The position numbers and the translations under genes are program-made. Below are positions 8,556 to 16,883 of a stretch of DNA of 64,000 nucleotides, in pieces (position 1 is the first letter of the stretch; each line of letters starts with the position of its first letter). This stretch comes from Gaiellasilicea sp963791905 (GTDB lineage: Bacteria; Actinomycetota; Thermoleophilia; Gaiellales; Gaiellaceae), in NCBI GenBank assembly GCA_963791905.1, contig CAWBTX010000005.1, forward strand, positions 1,194,682 through 1,258,681, in the 5' to 3' direction. The notes beneath the pieces were generated by a model. The model worked only from the letters and a program-made list of their open reading frames with translations, was not told the origin of the DNA and searched no databases.

Positions 8556-9265
8556 TGATCACCGGCGAGACAAGGCTGGTCGGCCTGCTGGGTCATCCGG
8601 TCGCCCACTCGCTCTCGCCGAGGATGCAGAACGCCGCCTTCGCCGCGCTCGCTCTCGACTTCGTCTACCTGCCGCTCGACGTCGCGCCCGAGCGGCTCGA
8701 GGCGGCGCTCGAGGGCCTCGTCGCGCTCGGCTTCGTGGGCGCGAACGTGACGACGCCGCACAAGCTGGAGGTCGCGCGCCTCGTTCGCAGCAGCGCGCCG
8801 TCCGTGAACACGCTCGTGATCCGCGACGGCGCCATCAGCGGCGCGACGACCGACGCGGCGATCCTGCACGGGCTCCCGCAGGAACGACCGGTGATCGTCG
8901 GTGACGGCGGCGCGGCGGCCGCGTTCCGCCAGGCGCTGCCGCACGCCCGCGTGTACTCCCGGCGCGCTGAGTGGCCGCCGGACGTGCGCGGCGCCGATCT
9001 CGTCGTGCACGCGACGAGCGTGCGCGATCAGGTCCTGTTCGAGCTCGAGCCGGACCAGACCCTCGTCGACCTGCCGTATCCGGAGACCGCGACCGCGGCT
9101 GCGGCGCGGTCGGCCGGGGCTGCGGTCGCAAGCGGCCTCGAGGTGCTCGTCGCGCAGGGCGCGGCGGCGTTCGAGCTCTGGACCGGGGTGCCGGCGCCGC
9201 GCGAGGTGATGCGGGCGGCGATCGAGGATTGGGCGGGGAGCGATTCCTCGCTCCCCGCCCGGTGA
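8555..9265 (+). CDS. aroE: shikimate dehydrogenase
   Basis: Intact, about 236 residues, shorter than the usual 270. It reduces 3-dehydroshikimate to shikimate with NADPH. Substrate-binding motifs GHPVAHSLSPRMQNAAF and GANVTTPHKLEV (with the catalytic Lys) are present; the third motif, normally containing NTD, is the abbreviated SGATTDAA, and the nucleotide loop is VGDGGAAAAF. A late FELWTGVPAPREVM segment matches the family C-terminus. Start GTG at 8555 overlaps mltG. The last codons lie within a strong inverted repeat that may end transcription before the minus-strand block. Confidence 0.88.
   Translation: MITGETRLVGLLGHPVAHSLSPRMQNAAFAALALDFVYLPLDVAPERLEAALEGLVALGFVGANVTTPHKLEVARLVRSSAPSVNTLVIRDGAISGATTDAAILHGLPQERPVIVGDGGAAAAFRQALPHARVYSRRAEWPPDVRGADLVVHATSVRDQVLFELEPDQTLVDLPYPETATAAAARSAGAAVASGLEVLVAQGAAAFELWTGVPAPREVMRAAIEDWAGSDSSLPAR
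9231..9260 (+). terminator. hairpin at the aroE 3' end
   Basis: A perfect 13-bp GC stem (9231-9243 with 9248-9260, loop TTCC) spans the last aroE codons. No T-run follows, as is common in high-GC genomes. It separates aroE from the convergent vWA-protein gene. Confidence 0.55.
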
Positions 9266-9274
9266 TTCCGACCC

Positions 9275-10693
9275 TTACGGGCCGAGCTGCTGGATGATGA
9301 GCGTCCCGAACAGCGGCCCGCTGGCCGTGTAGCCCGGGTAGGTGAGGCGGTAGAAGAACGTCGGTCCTGGCTGCTCCTCGAGCCGCAGGACGTAGTTGAC
9401 GGTTCCGAACGGGGTCGTCCCGATACCGCCGATGTTGGCGATCGAGTTCCCAACGCACGTGAGCCCCGTGATCGTCCGCGAGCTGAGGCTGCCGGCGATG
9501 TTCCCACGATCGGCGTGGACCACGGCCCCGAACGGGTTCGACGAGAAGCCCGGAATGAACTGCACGAGGGCATCGAGCGCTCGCGTGCCGTCACCGCCGT
9601 TCGCCTTGACCCTGCATGGCGTGTTGATCACTCTGATCGTGATCGTCTGGGTCAGCGGCGGCGTGGCCGGCTGCCCGTTGATCAGGAACGTGACCGTGCA
9701 GGTGTACGTGCCGGGCAGGGCGGCGTCCGAAACGGTGATCGTCTCGGAGAACGACGCGTTCGTGCCGCTCGTGACCGTCTGCGAGGTCGGGTTGAACGTC
9801 ACCGACAGCTGCGGATCGCAGCTGGCCTGCGGCGTCACGGTCACCTGGACGGCGAGGACCGCCCTGAGGATCGCGGCGGCGACCTGATCCGGCGGCACGC
9901 CGGTCTGAACCGAGCCGCCGGTGGCCGCGGCGAGCCTCGTCGCCTGACCTGCCGCCCCGCCCTCGGTCGCGCACGGCGGCGTGTAGTCGCCGTCGTTCGC
10001 CGTCGGATCGGCGTCGAGCCCGGGACCGCTGTCGACGCTGATCGCGATCACCTTCACACCGGCCATGACGAGCTCCGAGGTGAGGGACGCCTCCGTCGTG
10101 TCGTGCGTATCGGCGGCACCGTTGATCGCGTCGCAGACGGGGTCGTGGCCGGGAGCGTCGCCGAACCAGATCACGAACTTCGTCGCGGCGGTGCGATAGC
10201 CGGCGGCTGCGTGGGCCGCGATCCGGTGCAGGGCGAAGAACTGGCCTTCGGCGATGTCGAACCCACCGCCCGCCGCCCACGCGTTGATGCAGGCCAGCGC
10301 TGCCGCCTGGCCCACCGCGCCGGTCTGGACGGTCGAGCACGGGTTGAAGGCGTAGGCGTCGAACGGGAAGTCCTTGTAGTCCCCGGCGCCGAACGCGGAG
10401 TTCGTGCCGCCGGCGCTGAGCAAGGTCATGATCGCGTTCGCGTTCGCCCTCACGGCGGCGATGGTCGGGCCCATGCTCCCCGTCGTGTCGGACAGGAAGT
10501 AGAAGTCCGCCTGCGGCGGGATGAACGGCGTCCCGACGTTCTTCGTGACTGTCAGCGACTGGCCCGGCGCGAGCGTCGCATTGACGGTCGGCGGCGTGAC
10601 CTGGGCGTTCGCGGTGCTGAGCCCGACGAGCAGGCTGAAGATGACCGCGACCGCTACCACTGGTAGCCGCCGCAGCCAGGTTTTGACAAGCAT
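9275..10693 (-). CDS. secreted von Willebrand factor A domain protein
   Basis: Intact, about 472 residues. A signal peptide (LPVVAVAVIFSLLVGLSTAN then AQ) precedes a vWA domain with a MIDAS-type motif DFYFLSDTTGSMGPTI and FVIWFGDAPGHDP. An immunoglobulin-like region follows (SVTFNPTSQTVTSGTNASFS), then a C-terminal domain shared with the TSP3-repeat protein at 11497-12753 (GAVVHADRG, GLTCVGNSIANIGGIG, YVLRLEEQ, LTYPGYTASGPL), which resembles a divergent post-COAP-1 domain. A purine-rich GAGGGGG ribosome-binding site sits just before ATG 10693. Likely a surface adhesion or matrix protein. Composition differs from the flanking operons and it has no frameshift. Confidence 0.8.
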   Translation of the reverse strand: MLVKTWLRRLPVVAVAVIFSLLVGLSTANAQVTPPTVNATLAPGQSLTVTKNVGTPFIPPQADFYFLSDTTGSMGPTIAAVRANANAIMTLLSAGGTNSAFGAGDYKDFPFDAYAFNPCSTVQTGAVGQAAALACINAWAAGGGFDIAEGQFFALHRIAAHAAAGYRTAATKFVIWFGDAPGHDPVCDAINGAADTHDTTEASLTSELVMAGVKVIAISVDSGPGLDADPTANDGDYTPPCATEGGAAGQATRLAAATGGSVQTGVPPDQVAAAILRAVLAVQVTVTPQASCDPQLSVTFNPTSQTVTSGTNASFSETITVSDAALPGTYTCTVTFLINGQPATPPLTQTITIRVINTPCRVKANGGDGTRALDALVQFIPGFSSNPFGAVVHADRGNIAGSLSSRTITGLTCVGNSIANIGGIGTTPFGTVNYVLRLEEQPGPTFFYRLTYPGYTASGPLFGTLIIQQLGP

Positions 10694-10850
10694 TGCTGGA
10701 ACCCCCTCTTTCTTTGCTGGATATTCCCCGCTACGAACGTACGACAGCGACGTCGTCTGGGACAGACGGCGACGGCCGCATCTGGCCGCCGGTCGCGGCC
10801 GTACGGCGAACGCCTTGTATTGCCGCCCGGCATCCAGTAAGAACGAATGT
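10694..10850. other. divergent intergenic region between vWA protein and response regulator
   Basis: 157 bp, less GC-rich than its surroundings. It must hold the promoters of both divergent genes; I can identify only the ribosome-binding site on the minus strand. Confidence 0.4.
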
Positions 10851-11453
10851 ATGGAGAGGCGTGTTGGCCCGGTTCTTGTAGTCGAAAGGGCCGACACGGC
10901 GCGCGAGAACCTGCTGCGGCGGCTCGCCGGCGACGGTCTCGAGGTGCTCGCGGCGGATACGGCGGAGACGGCGCTCGAGATCGCGCTCCACCGCCGCCCG
11001 AGCCTCGTTCTCACCGAGATCAATCTGCCCGGCATGTGCGGCTACGAGCTGCTGCGAGTGCTGCGCGAGATGTTCGGCGAGTCGCTCCCGATCGTCTTCC
11101 TCTCGGGCGACCGCACCGAGTCGTTCGACCGCGTGGCGGGGATGCTGCTCGGCGCCGACGACTACCTGACCAAGCCGTTCTCGGAGGACGAGCTGCTCGC
11201 GCGTGTGCGTCGGCTCGTTCGCGTGTCGACCGGAGGCGCCGTGGGCAACGGCTCGCTCACGGGACGCGAGCGGGAGGTGCTGCAACTGCTCGCCGCTGGA
11301 AAGAGCCAGCCGGAGATCGCGGCCGCGCTCGTGATCTCCCCGAAGACGTGCGCGAAGCACATCGAGCGCATCCTCGAGAAGCTGGGAGTGCACAGCCGCG
11401 CCCAGGCGGTCGCGGCCGCGTACCGGAACGAGCTGCTCGCCGTTCGCGGTTGA
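10851..11453 (+). CDS. LuxR/NarL-type response regulator with atypical receiver
   Basis: Intact, 200 residues. The receiver domain (about 5-120) reads VLVVERADTARENLL, LVLTEINLPGMCGYELL, IVFLSGDRTESFD and ADDYLTKPFSEDELLAR. The phosphoacceptor aspartate expected before NLPG is replaced by glutamate, and the acidic pair near the N-terminus is ER; the conserved Ser and Lys remain. A C-terminal LuxR helix-turn-helix follows (LTGREREVLQLLAAGKSQPE, KTCAKHIERILEKLGVHSR). Glu often mimics a phosphorylated state, so it may be constitutively active or controlled otherwise. No sensor kinase is nearby. Lying between two secreted-protein genes, it is a candidate regulator of them. Confidence 0.85.
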   Translation: MERRVGPVLVVERADTARENLLRRLAGDGLEVLAADTAETALEIALHRRPSLVLTEINLPGMCGYELLRVLREMFGESLPIVFLSGDRTESFDRVAGMLLGADDYLTKPFSEDELLARVRRLVRVSTGGAVGNGSLTGREREVLQLLAAGKSQPEIAAALVISPKTCAKHIERILEKLGVHSRAQAVAAAYRNELLAVRG

Positions 11454-11463
11454 CGAGCGGTGA

Positions 11464-11485
11464 GGGAGCGGCCGAGGCCGCTCCC
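11464..11485. terminator. bidirectional terminator hairpin
   Basis: GGGAGCGGCC-GA-GGCCGCTCCC is a perfect 10-bp stem placed between the convergent ends of the response regulator and the TSP3-repeat gene. Confidence 0.65.
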
Positions 11486-11496
11486 CTCTGGCTCGC

Positions 11497-12753
11497 CTAG
11501 TAGTGCCGGATGCGGATGCCGCCGAGGAGCGTGCCGCTCGCCGAGTAACCCGGCCAGTCGATCGCGTAGCGGTCGCCCGTCGAAGTGTCGTCCTCGATGC
11601 GGAGGACGAACGCCCGCGTGCCGCCGAGCGTCCACCCGCGGCCGATCACAGTGGCTCGGTTGCCGGAGCAGGCCACCCCGTCGAGCGTGTTGAGGGAGGC
11701 GAGGCGTCCCGTCGAGCTCGCGCTGTCGGCGTGTGTGACGACGCCGAGAGCCGACGAGAAGCTGGGACGGTTGTCCACAACGACGCCAAGTGCCCGCCCG
11801 CTCGACTTTCCGGCGCCGATGACGGAGCACTTCGTCGAGGTGAACGTCGAATCACAGGCGTCGCCGATCCCGTCGAAGTCGATGTCGGACTGACTTGGGT
11901 TCGCCACCGAGGGGCAGTTGTCCCCGGCGTCGGCCACGCCGTCGTTGTCGTCGTCCGGATCGCAGGCGTCTCCGAGCCCGTCGTGGTCGTTGTCCTGCTG
12001 GCCGGCATTGGGCGTGTTGACGCAGTTGTCGGTCGCATCGAGCACGCCGTCGCCGTCACTGTCGATGACGCCGCAGATGTTCCGCACGAGGACGTCCGTG
12101 TCCGCCGACGTGTAGCCGCCGGCGTTGTTGTCGGAGAAGACGTTGGAGTCACCGGAGAGCAGGAACTCACCGCGCCCCAGCTGCTGCGTCGCGATGAACG
12201 TGTGCGTTGGTTCCGCGGTGCGAACGAGGCTCGACCCCTCGGCGCCGAGAGTCACACGCGAGGCGTTCACCATGTGGATTGTCTTCACGCCGGCGGTGAA
12301 GGGATGAGGATCGATGTTCGAGGTCAGCGTCGGGTAGGTGTTGCCGATCGAGTCCGGCACGACCTGCATGCCCGAGCCGAGCGACGAGGACAGGTCGTTC
12401 ATCGTCGCGATCGCGCCGGGGAAGACGTTGTTCTCGGCCAGGGCGAACAGCCGGCCGCCGCCATTGACGTAGGAGCCGAACTGAGTCTTCTGCGCCGCCG
12501 AGAACGCCGTGCTGTTGATCGGGAGCACGACGCAGTCGAACCCACTCAGGTCGGGCGGGAGCGTCGGGCTCGTGACGAGCGGCTTTCCCGCTGCCAGAGC
12601 GAACTCGGTATAGCCACCCTCGTCGGGCGTGTTGTTGCCCGTGTAGATGAGGATGTTGCCCCCTGCCGCGGCGCCCGCAGCCGCCCAGCAGAGCGCCGTT
12701 GTCAGGACCACGAGCAGTGTCAGCCTGCGCAACGGCCGCATCGATGCAAGCAT
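11497..12753 (-). CDS. secreted protein with ThuA/GATase-like, TSP3-repeat and post-COAP-1-like domains
   Basis: Intact, about 418 residues. A signal peptide (RLTLLVVLTTALCWAAAGAA) is followed by an alpha/beta region resembling glutamine-amidotransferase-like folds (NILIYTGNNTPDEGG, DCVVLPINSTAFS, GGGRLFALAENN). Then come calcium-binding thrombospondin type 3 repeats (DSDGDGVLDATDNC, DNDHDGLGDACDPDDDNDG, DIDFDGIGDACD). The C-terminus (VVTHADSASSTGRL, GVACSGNRATVIGRG, FVLRIEDD, WPGYSASGTLLGG) is homologous to that of the vWA protein at 9275-10693. RBS GGGGGAG precedes ATG 12753. Likely a calcium-dependent surface protein. Confidence 0.8.
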   Translation of the reverse strand: MLASMRPLRRLTLLVVLTTALCWAAAGAAAGGNILIYTGNNTPDEGGYTEFALAAGKPLVTSPTLPPDLSGFDCVVLPINSTAFSAAQKTQFGSYVNGGGRLFALAENNVFPGAIATMNDLSSSLGSGMQVVPDSIGNTYPTLTSNIDPHPFTAGVKTIHMVNASRVTLGAEGSSLVRTAEPTHTFIATQQLGRGEFLLSGDSNVFSDNNAGGYTSADTDVLVRNICGVIDSDGDGVLDATDNCVNTPNAGQQDNDHDGLGDACDPDDDNDGVADAGDNCPSVANPSQSDIDFDGIGDACDSTFTSTKCSVIGAGKSSGRALGVVVDNRPSFSSALGVVTHADSASSTGRLASLNTLDGVACSGNRATVIGRGWTLGGTRAFVLRIEDDTSTGDRYAIDWPGYSASGTLLGGIRIRHY

Positions 12754-12881
12754 GTTTCTCCCCCTAGCTTTCCCAGTCGCAATACCGCAGTACCGGGCCA
12801 CACTACTCCCCTCCACCCCCGGGAACAGGCCAGGCTTTTCACCCTCCCCGGGTGCCACCCGGGGAGGTACCGGGCACGGCA
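12754..12881. other. divergent intergenic region with an 11-bp hairpin
   Basis: Contains a perfect stem 12843-12853 / 12857-12867 (CCTCCCCGGGT with ACCCGGGGAGG, loop GCC) shortly upstream of the aroC -10 box. It could be an old terminator of the aro operon or a regulatory hairpin. Confidence 0.4.
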
Positions 12882-12887
12882 TACGAT
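12882..12887 (+). promoter_or_regulatory. -10 box of aroC, leaderless spacing
   Basis: TACGAT ends 6 nt before GTG 12894, which also supports GTG as the aroC start. Confidence 0.55.
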
Positions 12888-12893
12888 GGCGCG

Positions 12894-13989
12894 GTGGCGC
12901 TCGAGCTCGCAACCGCCGGCGAATCGCACGGTCCCGCGCTCGTCGCGATCGTCTGCGGCCTGCCGGCAGGCCTGACCCTCGACCGCGCCGCCGTCGACGC
13001 GGACCTGCTCCGACGCCAGCAGGGCTACGGCCGGAGTCCCCGTCAGCAGCTCGAGCAAGACGTGGTCGAGGTGCTCGCCGGGCTTCGGCACGGGCGGACG
13101 CTCGGGACACCGCTGGCCCTCGTCGTCCGCAACCGCGATCACAAGAACTGGACGTGGGGGATGAGCCCGTGGCCGCCGGTGGGCGAGCCGAGCGGGAAGG
13201 GGACGAAGCCGGTGACCCTGCCGCGGCCCGGCCACGCGGACCTCGCCGGAGTGTTGAAGTACGGCCTCGAGGACGTGCGCGACGCGCTCGAGCGCGCGAG
13301 CGCCCGGCACACCGCCGTCTTCGTGGCGGCGGGCGCGGTCGCGAAGGCGCTGCTGCGCGAGCTCGGGATCGAGCGTCGGCGGTGGCGTCGTCGAGATCGG
13401 CGGCGAGCGTGAGAGCTGGGAGGCTGCGATCGACGCTGCGAGGGCGGATCGCGACACGCTCGGCGGCGTCGTCGAGGTCCGGGCTCGGGGAGTCCCGCCC
13501 GGGCTTGGCTCCTACGCCCGGCGCGAGGATCGCCTCGACGCGCGCCTCGCGGCGGCGCTGATGGGGATCCAGGCGGTCAAGGGCGTCGAGATCGGCGACG
13601 GCTTCGCGCTCGCGCGGGAGCGCGGCTCGGCCGCTCACGACGAGATCGAGCCCGATCTTGAGAGGCAGAGCCTACGTCGGCGCTCGAATCGAGCAGGCGG
13701 GATCGAGGCCGGCATCTCGAACGGCGAGGAGATCGTCGTCCGCGCGGGGATGAAGCCGCTGCCGACGTTGATGCGCCCACTCGATTCCGTCGACCTCGCG
13801 ACCGGCGAGGCGGCACAGGCGCTGGTCGAGCGGAGCGACGTCGCCGCGGTCGAGGCGCTCGCCGTGGTCGCCGAGGCCGCCGTCGCCTGGGAGCTCGCGC
13901 GCGCCGCGCGGGAGAAGTTCGGCGGTGACGCGCTCGACGACATGGTCGCCGCCCACCGCACCTACCTGGAGCGCATACGCACGCGCTGA
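12894..13989 (+). CDS. aroC: chorismate synthase (frameshifted)
   Basis: Converts EPSP to chorismate with reduced FMN, the last shikimate step. Motifs: LATAGESHGPALVAIVCGLP at the N-terminus, RRQQGYGRSPRQ, GTPLALVVRNRDHKNW, RPGHADLAG and ALERASARHTA, then late AGGIEAGISNGEEIVVRAG and KPLPTLMRPLDSVDL. Frame jumps near 13381 (one extra base) and a jump out and back between about 13660 and 13700. The length of about 365 residues is normal. GTG 12894 is chosen because it gives the standard distance to GESHG and has a -10 box 6 nt upstream. Its TGA overlaps the next gene. Confidence 0.92.
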
Positions 13990-15398
13990 ACCGCCACATC
14001 GTCCTCGTCGGCTTCATGGGCTCGGGCAAGACGAGCCTCGGCCAGGCGCTGGCCGAGCGCCTCGGCCGCCCGTTCCGCGACACCGATGACGAGCAGGAGA
14101 AATGGATGCAGCTCCCGGTGGCCGAGATCTGGGAGCGGCACGGCGAGGAGAGCTTCAGGGGCGGGGAGGCGAACAGCCTCGATGCGCTCTTGGGCGAGCG
14201 CGATCCTCTCGTCATCGCGCTGGGTGGTGGCGCGGTCGAGACGCCTCGCGTCCGGGAGCGGCTCGAGGACGCCTCCGTGATCTGGCTGCCGGTCGATGTG
14301 GACACGGCGTGGCAGCGCGTCTCGGGCACCGATCGCCCGCTCGTGCGTGACGAGACCGAGTTCCGGGCCCGCTACGAGCTGCGCCAGAGCCTCTACGAAG
14401 CTGTCGCCGCTGCGACCGCCACCGATCTCGATGGCGCCGTCCTCGCCGCGGGCGGCGTCCACGTCGAGGCCGGTGCGCTCGAGCGGCTCGGCGAGCTGAT
14501 TCCCGGCGACGGTGGAATCGAGCTCGTTGCCGATGCCCGGGTCGCGGGTTTCTACGGGATGGAGGCGCAGCTCGCGCTCGGCGGTCGGCTCCGGGCGACC
14601 CACGAGCTGCCGCCGGGCGAGGAGGCGAAGAGTGTCGGCACGATCGACCGCCTCTGGCGCGAGCTCGAGCTCGACCGCGGCGGCACGATCGTCGCGCTCG
14701 GCGGCGGCTGCACGACCGACACGGCCGGCTTCGCCGCCGCGACGTACATGCGCGGCATCGACTGGGTGGCAGTCCCGACGACCCTCGTCGGCCAGGTCGA
14801 CGCAGCCATCGGCGGCAAGACCGCCATCGACCTCCCGCACGCGAAGAACCTCGTCGGGGCGTTCCACTGGCCCGTCCGCACCGTCATCGACCCGGCCCTC
14901 CTCGACACGCTCCCCGAGACGGAGCTCCTGAACGGTCGTGCGGAGATCGTGAAGACGGGCCTGCTCGCCGGCGAGCCGCTCTGGGAGCTCCCGTTGCCGG
15001 AGGCGGTTCGCGCTTGCGCCGCGTTCAAGACGGCGGTCTGCCTCCGCGATCCTCACGACCGCGGCGACCGCCGGCAGCTCAATCTCGGCCACACCTTCGC
15101 GCATGCCCTCGAGACGGCGGCCGGCTACGGGCTGCCGCATGGACGCGCCGTGGCCCTCGGGCTCCTGGCGGCCCTGCGGCTGTCGGGACTGGAGACGAAG
15201 GACGTCGAGCGCGAGCTCCGCCCCGAGCCGGTCCGCGTCGATCGCGACCGCGCCTGGGCTGCGCTGGCGCGCGACAAGAAGTCGGTCGCCGGCGCGCCGC
15301 AGCTCGTCCTGCTCGAGGCGCCCGGCGCGCCGAGGCTCGGCGTCGAGCTGCCGGAGACCGAGGTACGCGCCGCGCTCGACGCCCTGATAGCCGGATAG
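13986..15398 (+). CDS. shikimate kinase / 3-dehydroquinate synthase fusion
   Basis: Intact two-domain enzyme of about 470 residues. Residues about 1-165 are shikimate kinase: LVGFMGSGKTSLGQALA (Walker A), RDTDDEQE and VIALGGGAVETP. The rest is dehydroquinate synthase: ALGGGCTTDTAGFAAATYMR, PTTLVGQVDAAIGGKTAIDL, GRAEIVKTG, NLGHTFAHALE and GLPHGRAVALG with the zinc ligands. It therefore carries two non-consecutive shikimate steps. The first in-frame ATG (14016) would delete the strand before the P-loop; a CTG at 13986 overlapping the aroC TGA fits better but is unusual, so the start is uncertain. No linker frameshift is seen. Confidence 0.92.
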   Translation: MNRHIVLVGFMGSGKTSLGQALAERLGRPFRDTDDEQEKWMQLPVAEIWERHGEESFRGGEANSLDALLGERDPLVIALGGGAVETPRVRERLEDASVIWLPVDVDTAWQRVSGTDRPLVRDETEFRARYELRQSLYEAVAAATATDLDGAVLAAGGVHVEAGALERLGELIPGDGGIELVADARVAGFYGMEAQLALGGRLRATHELPPGEEAKSVGTIDRLWRELELDRGGTIVALGGGCTTDTAGFAAATYMRGIDWVAVPTTLVGQVDAAIGGKTAIDLPHAKNLVGAFHWPVRTVIDPALLDTLPETELLNGRAEIVKTGLLAGEPLWELPLPEAVRACAAFKTAVCLRDPHDRGDRRQLNLGHTFAHALETAAGYGLPHGRAVALGLLAALRLSGLETKDVERELRPEPVRVDRDRAWAALARDKKSVAGAPQLVLLEAPGAPRLGVELPETEVRAALDALIAG

Positions 15399-15401
15399 AG
15401 T
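15396..15401 (+). promoter_or_regulatory. -10 box of aroQ overlapping the upstream TAG stop
   Basis: TAGAGT ends 6 nt before ATG 15408; its first three bases are the stop codon of the kinase-synthase fusion gene. Confidence 0.5.
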
Positions 15402-15407
15402 CGGCCG

Positions 15408-15836
15408 ATGCGCGTGGCAGTCCTCAACGGGGTCAACCTCGACGTGCTCGCCCGGCGCGATCCAGCCCTGTACGGCGGGCTCGGGCTCGCCGAGCTCGAG
15501 AGCCGGATCTACGGGTGGTCGAAGGAGCTCGAGTTCTCGACCCGCTGCCGGCAGACGAACCACGAGGGCCAGTTCGTCGACTGGTGCCACGACGCGCTCG
15601 ACTGGGCCGACGGCGTCGTCCTCAACCCCGGCGCCTGGTCGCACTACAGCTATGCAATCCGCGACGCGGTCGAGCTCTTCACCGTGCCGGTCGTGGAGGT
15701 CCATCTGTCCAAGATCGAGGAGCGTGAGGAATGGAGGCGTCAATCCGTGATCGGGGAGCTCGCGGCGAAGCGGATCACCGGGAAGGGGCCGGACGGGTAT
15801 CGGGAGGCACTGTGGTTCCTGGCGGCGCAACGATGA
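15408..15836 (+). CDS. aroQ: type II 3-dehydroquinate dehydratase
   Basis: Intact, 142 residues, normal length for the dodecameric type II enzyme that dehydrates 3-dehydroquinate. The family blocks are VLNGVNLDVLARRDPALYGG (with the catalytic loop Arg and Tyr), TNHEGQFVDWCHDAL, VVLNPGAWSHYSYAIRDA and PVVEVHLSKIEEREEWR with the catalytic histidine. Together with aroE, aroC and the aroK-aroB fusion this window covers dehydroquinate to chorismate except EPSP synthase (aroA), which I do not see. Its TGA overlaps the start of the aminopeptidase gene. Confidence 0.95.
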   Translation: MRVAVLNGVNLDVLARRDPALYGGLGLAELESRIYGWSKELEFSTRCRQTNHEGQFVDWCHDALDWADGVVLNPGAWSHYSYAIRDAVELFTVPVVEVHLSKIEEREEWRRQSVIGELAAKRITGKGPDGYREALWFLAAQR

Positions 15837-16870
15837 GCCGGATCGAGCGCCTGGCGGCGCTGCTCGACCAGCCGCTCCTCGTCACGAGCGGCGTCAACGT
15901 GCGCTACCTGACGAGCCTCGCCAGCTCGAACGCGGCCGTGCTCGTCGAGCCCGACGGCGACGCGATGCTCTTCACCGACTTCCGCTACGCGCAGCGCGCG
16001 AGCGCACTCGACATTCCCTTCGAGCAGACCGCCCGAGCGGTCATCGGCGATCTCGCGACCAGGCTCGCCGGACGCACGATCGGGATCGAGGCGCACGTGC
16101 TGACGGTCGCGTCGCACGACGCGCTCCAGGCGGGCGGCGTCGAGACCGTGCAGCAGACGGGGCTGGTCGAGCGGCTACGCGCGGTCAAGGAACCGGGCGA
16201 GATCGAGACGTTGCGGCAGGCGGCGGCGATCTCGGACGCCGTGTTCGGTGCGCTCGCCGACGAGCGCTTCGTCGGCCGCACCGAGCGCGAGCTCGCCTGG
16301 CGCGTGCGCGAGCTCTTCCACGAGCACGGCTCCTCGGAGCTCTCGTTCGACACGGCCGTCGCCTCGGCGGAGAACGGCGCGAGCCCGCATGCCGAGGTGC
16401 GCGACGTCGCGATCCCGGCGAACACACTCGTCACGATCGACGCCGGCTGCCGCGTCGACGGCTACGCGTCGGACTGCACGCGCACCTACGCGACGGGCGA
16501 GCTGCCCGACGAGCTCGCGCGCGCATACGAGGTCTGCCTCGAGGCGCAGCTGGCGGGCCTCGAGGCGATCGGCCCCGGCGTCAGCGGACGCGACGCCGAC
16601 GCGGGCTCGCGCGACGTCATCGCCGCCGCAGGGTGGGGCGAGCAGTTCGGCCACGGGCTCGGGCACGGGATCGGCCTCGAGGTGCACGAGGCGCCCAGCC
16701 TCAGGCCGGAGTCGACGGACGAGCTCGAGGCCGGGAACGTCGTCAGCTGCGAGCCCGGCATCTACCTGCCGGGGGTCGGCGGCGTGCGGATCGAGGACAT
16801 GGTGCTCGTCACCGACGACGGCCGCGAGCGCCTGACCCGGCTCGGGAAGGAGCTCGTCACCGTTCGCTAG
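15833..16870 (+). CDS. M24B family Xaa-Pro aminopeptidase
   Basis: Intact, 345 residues. A creatinase-like N-terminal domain (VTSGVNVRYLTSLASSNAAV) precedes the pita-bread metallopeptidase domain. Dinuclear metal ligands are visible: Asp in IDAGCRVDGYASDCTRTY, His in GHGLGHGIGLEVHEAP, and Glu in CEPGIYLPGVGGVRIEDM. It removes N-terminal residues preceding proline. Placement directly upstream of efp is a widely conserved arrangement (aroQ-pepP-efp). ATG overlaps the aroQ stop (ATGA). Confidence 0.93.
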   Translation: MSRIERLAALLDQPLLVTSGVNVRYLTSLASSNAAVLVEPDGDAMLFTDFRYAQRASALDIPFEQTARAVIGDLATRLAGRTIGIEAHVLTVASHDALQAGGVETVQQTGLVERLRAVKEPGEIETLRQAAAISDAVFGALADERFVGRTERELAWRVRELFHEHGSSELSFDTAVASAENGASPHAEVRDVAIPANTLVTIDAGCRVDGYASDCTRTYATGELPDELARAYEVCLEAQLAGLEAIGPGVSGRDADAGSRDVIAAAGWGEQFGHGLGHGIGLEVHEAPSLRPESTDELEAGNVVSCEPGIYLPGVGGVRIEDMVLVTDDGRERLTRLGKELVTVR

Positions 16871-16883
16871 TGTGATGCGCCTC

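Noticed and set aside
13962..15830. A 622-codon minus-strand open frame
   Set aside because: Antisense to the well-supported shikimate kinase-dehydroquinate synthase fusion and aroQ; low-complexity Arg/Leu/Asp translation typical of GC-rich antisense frames.
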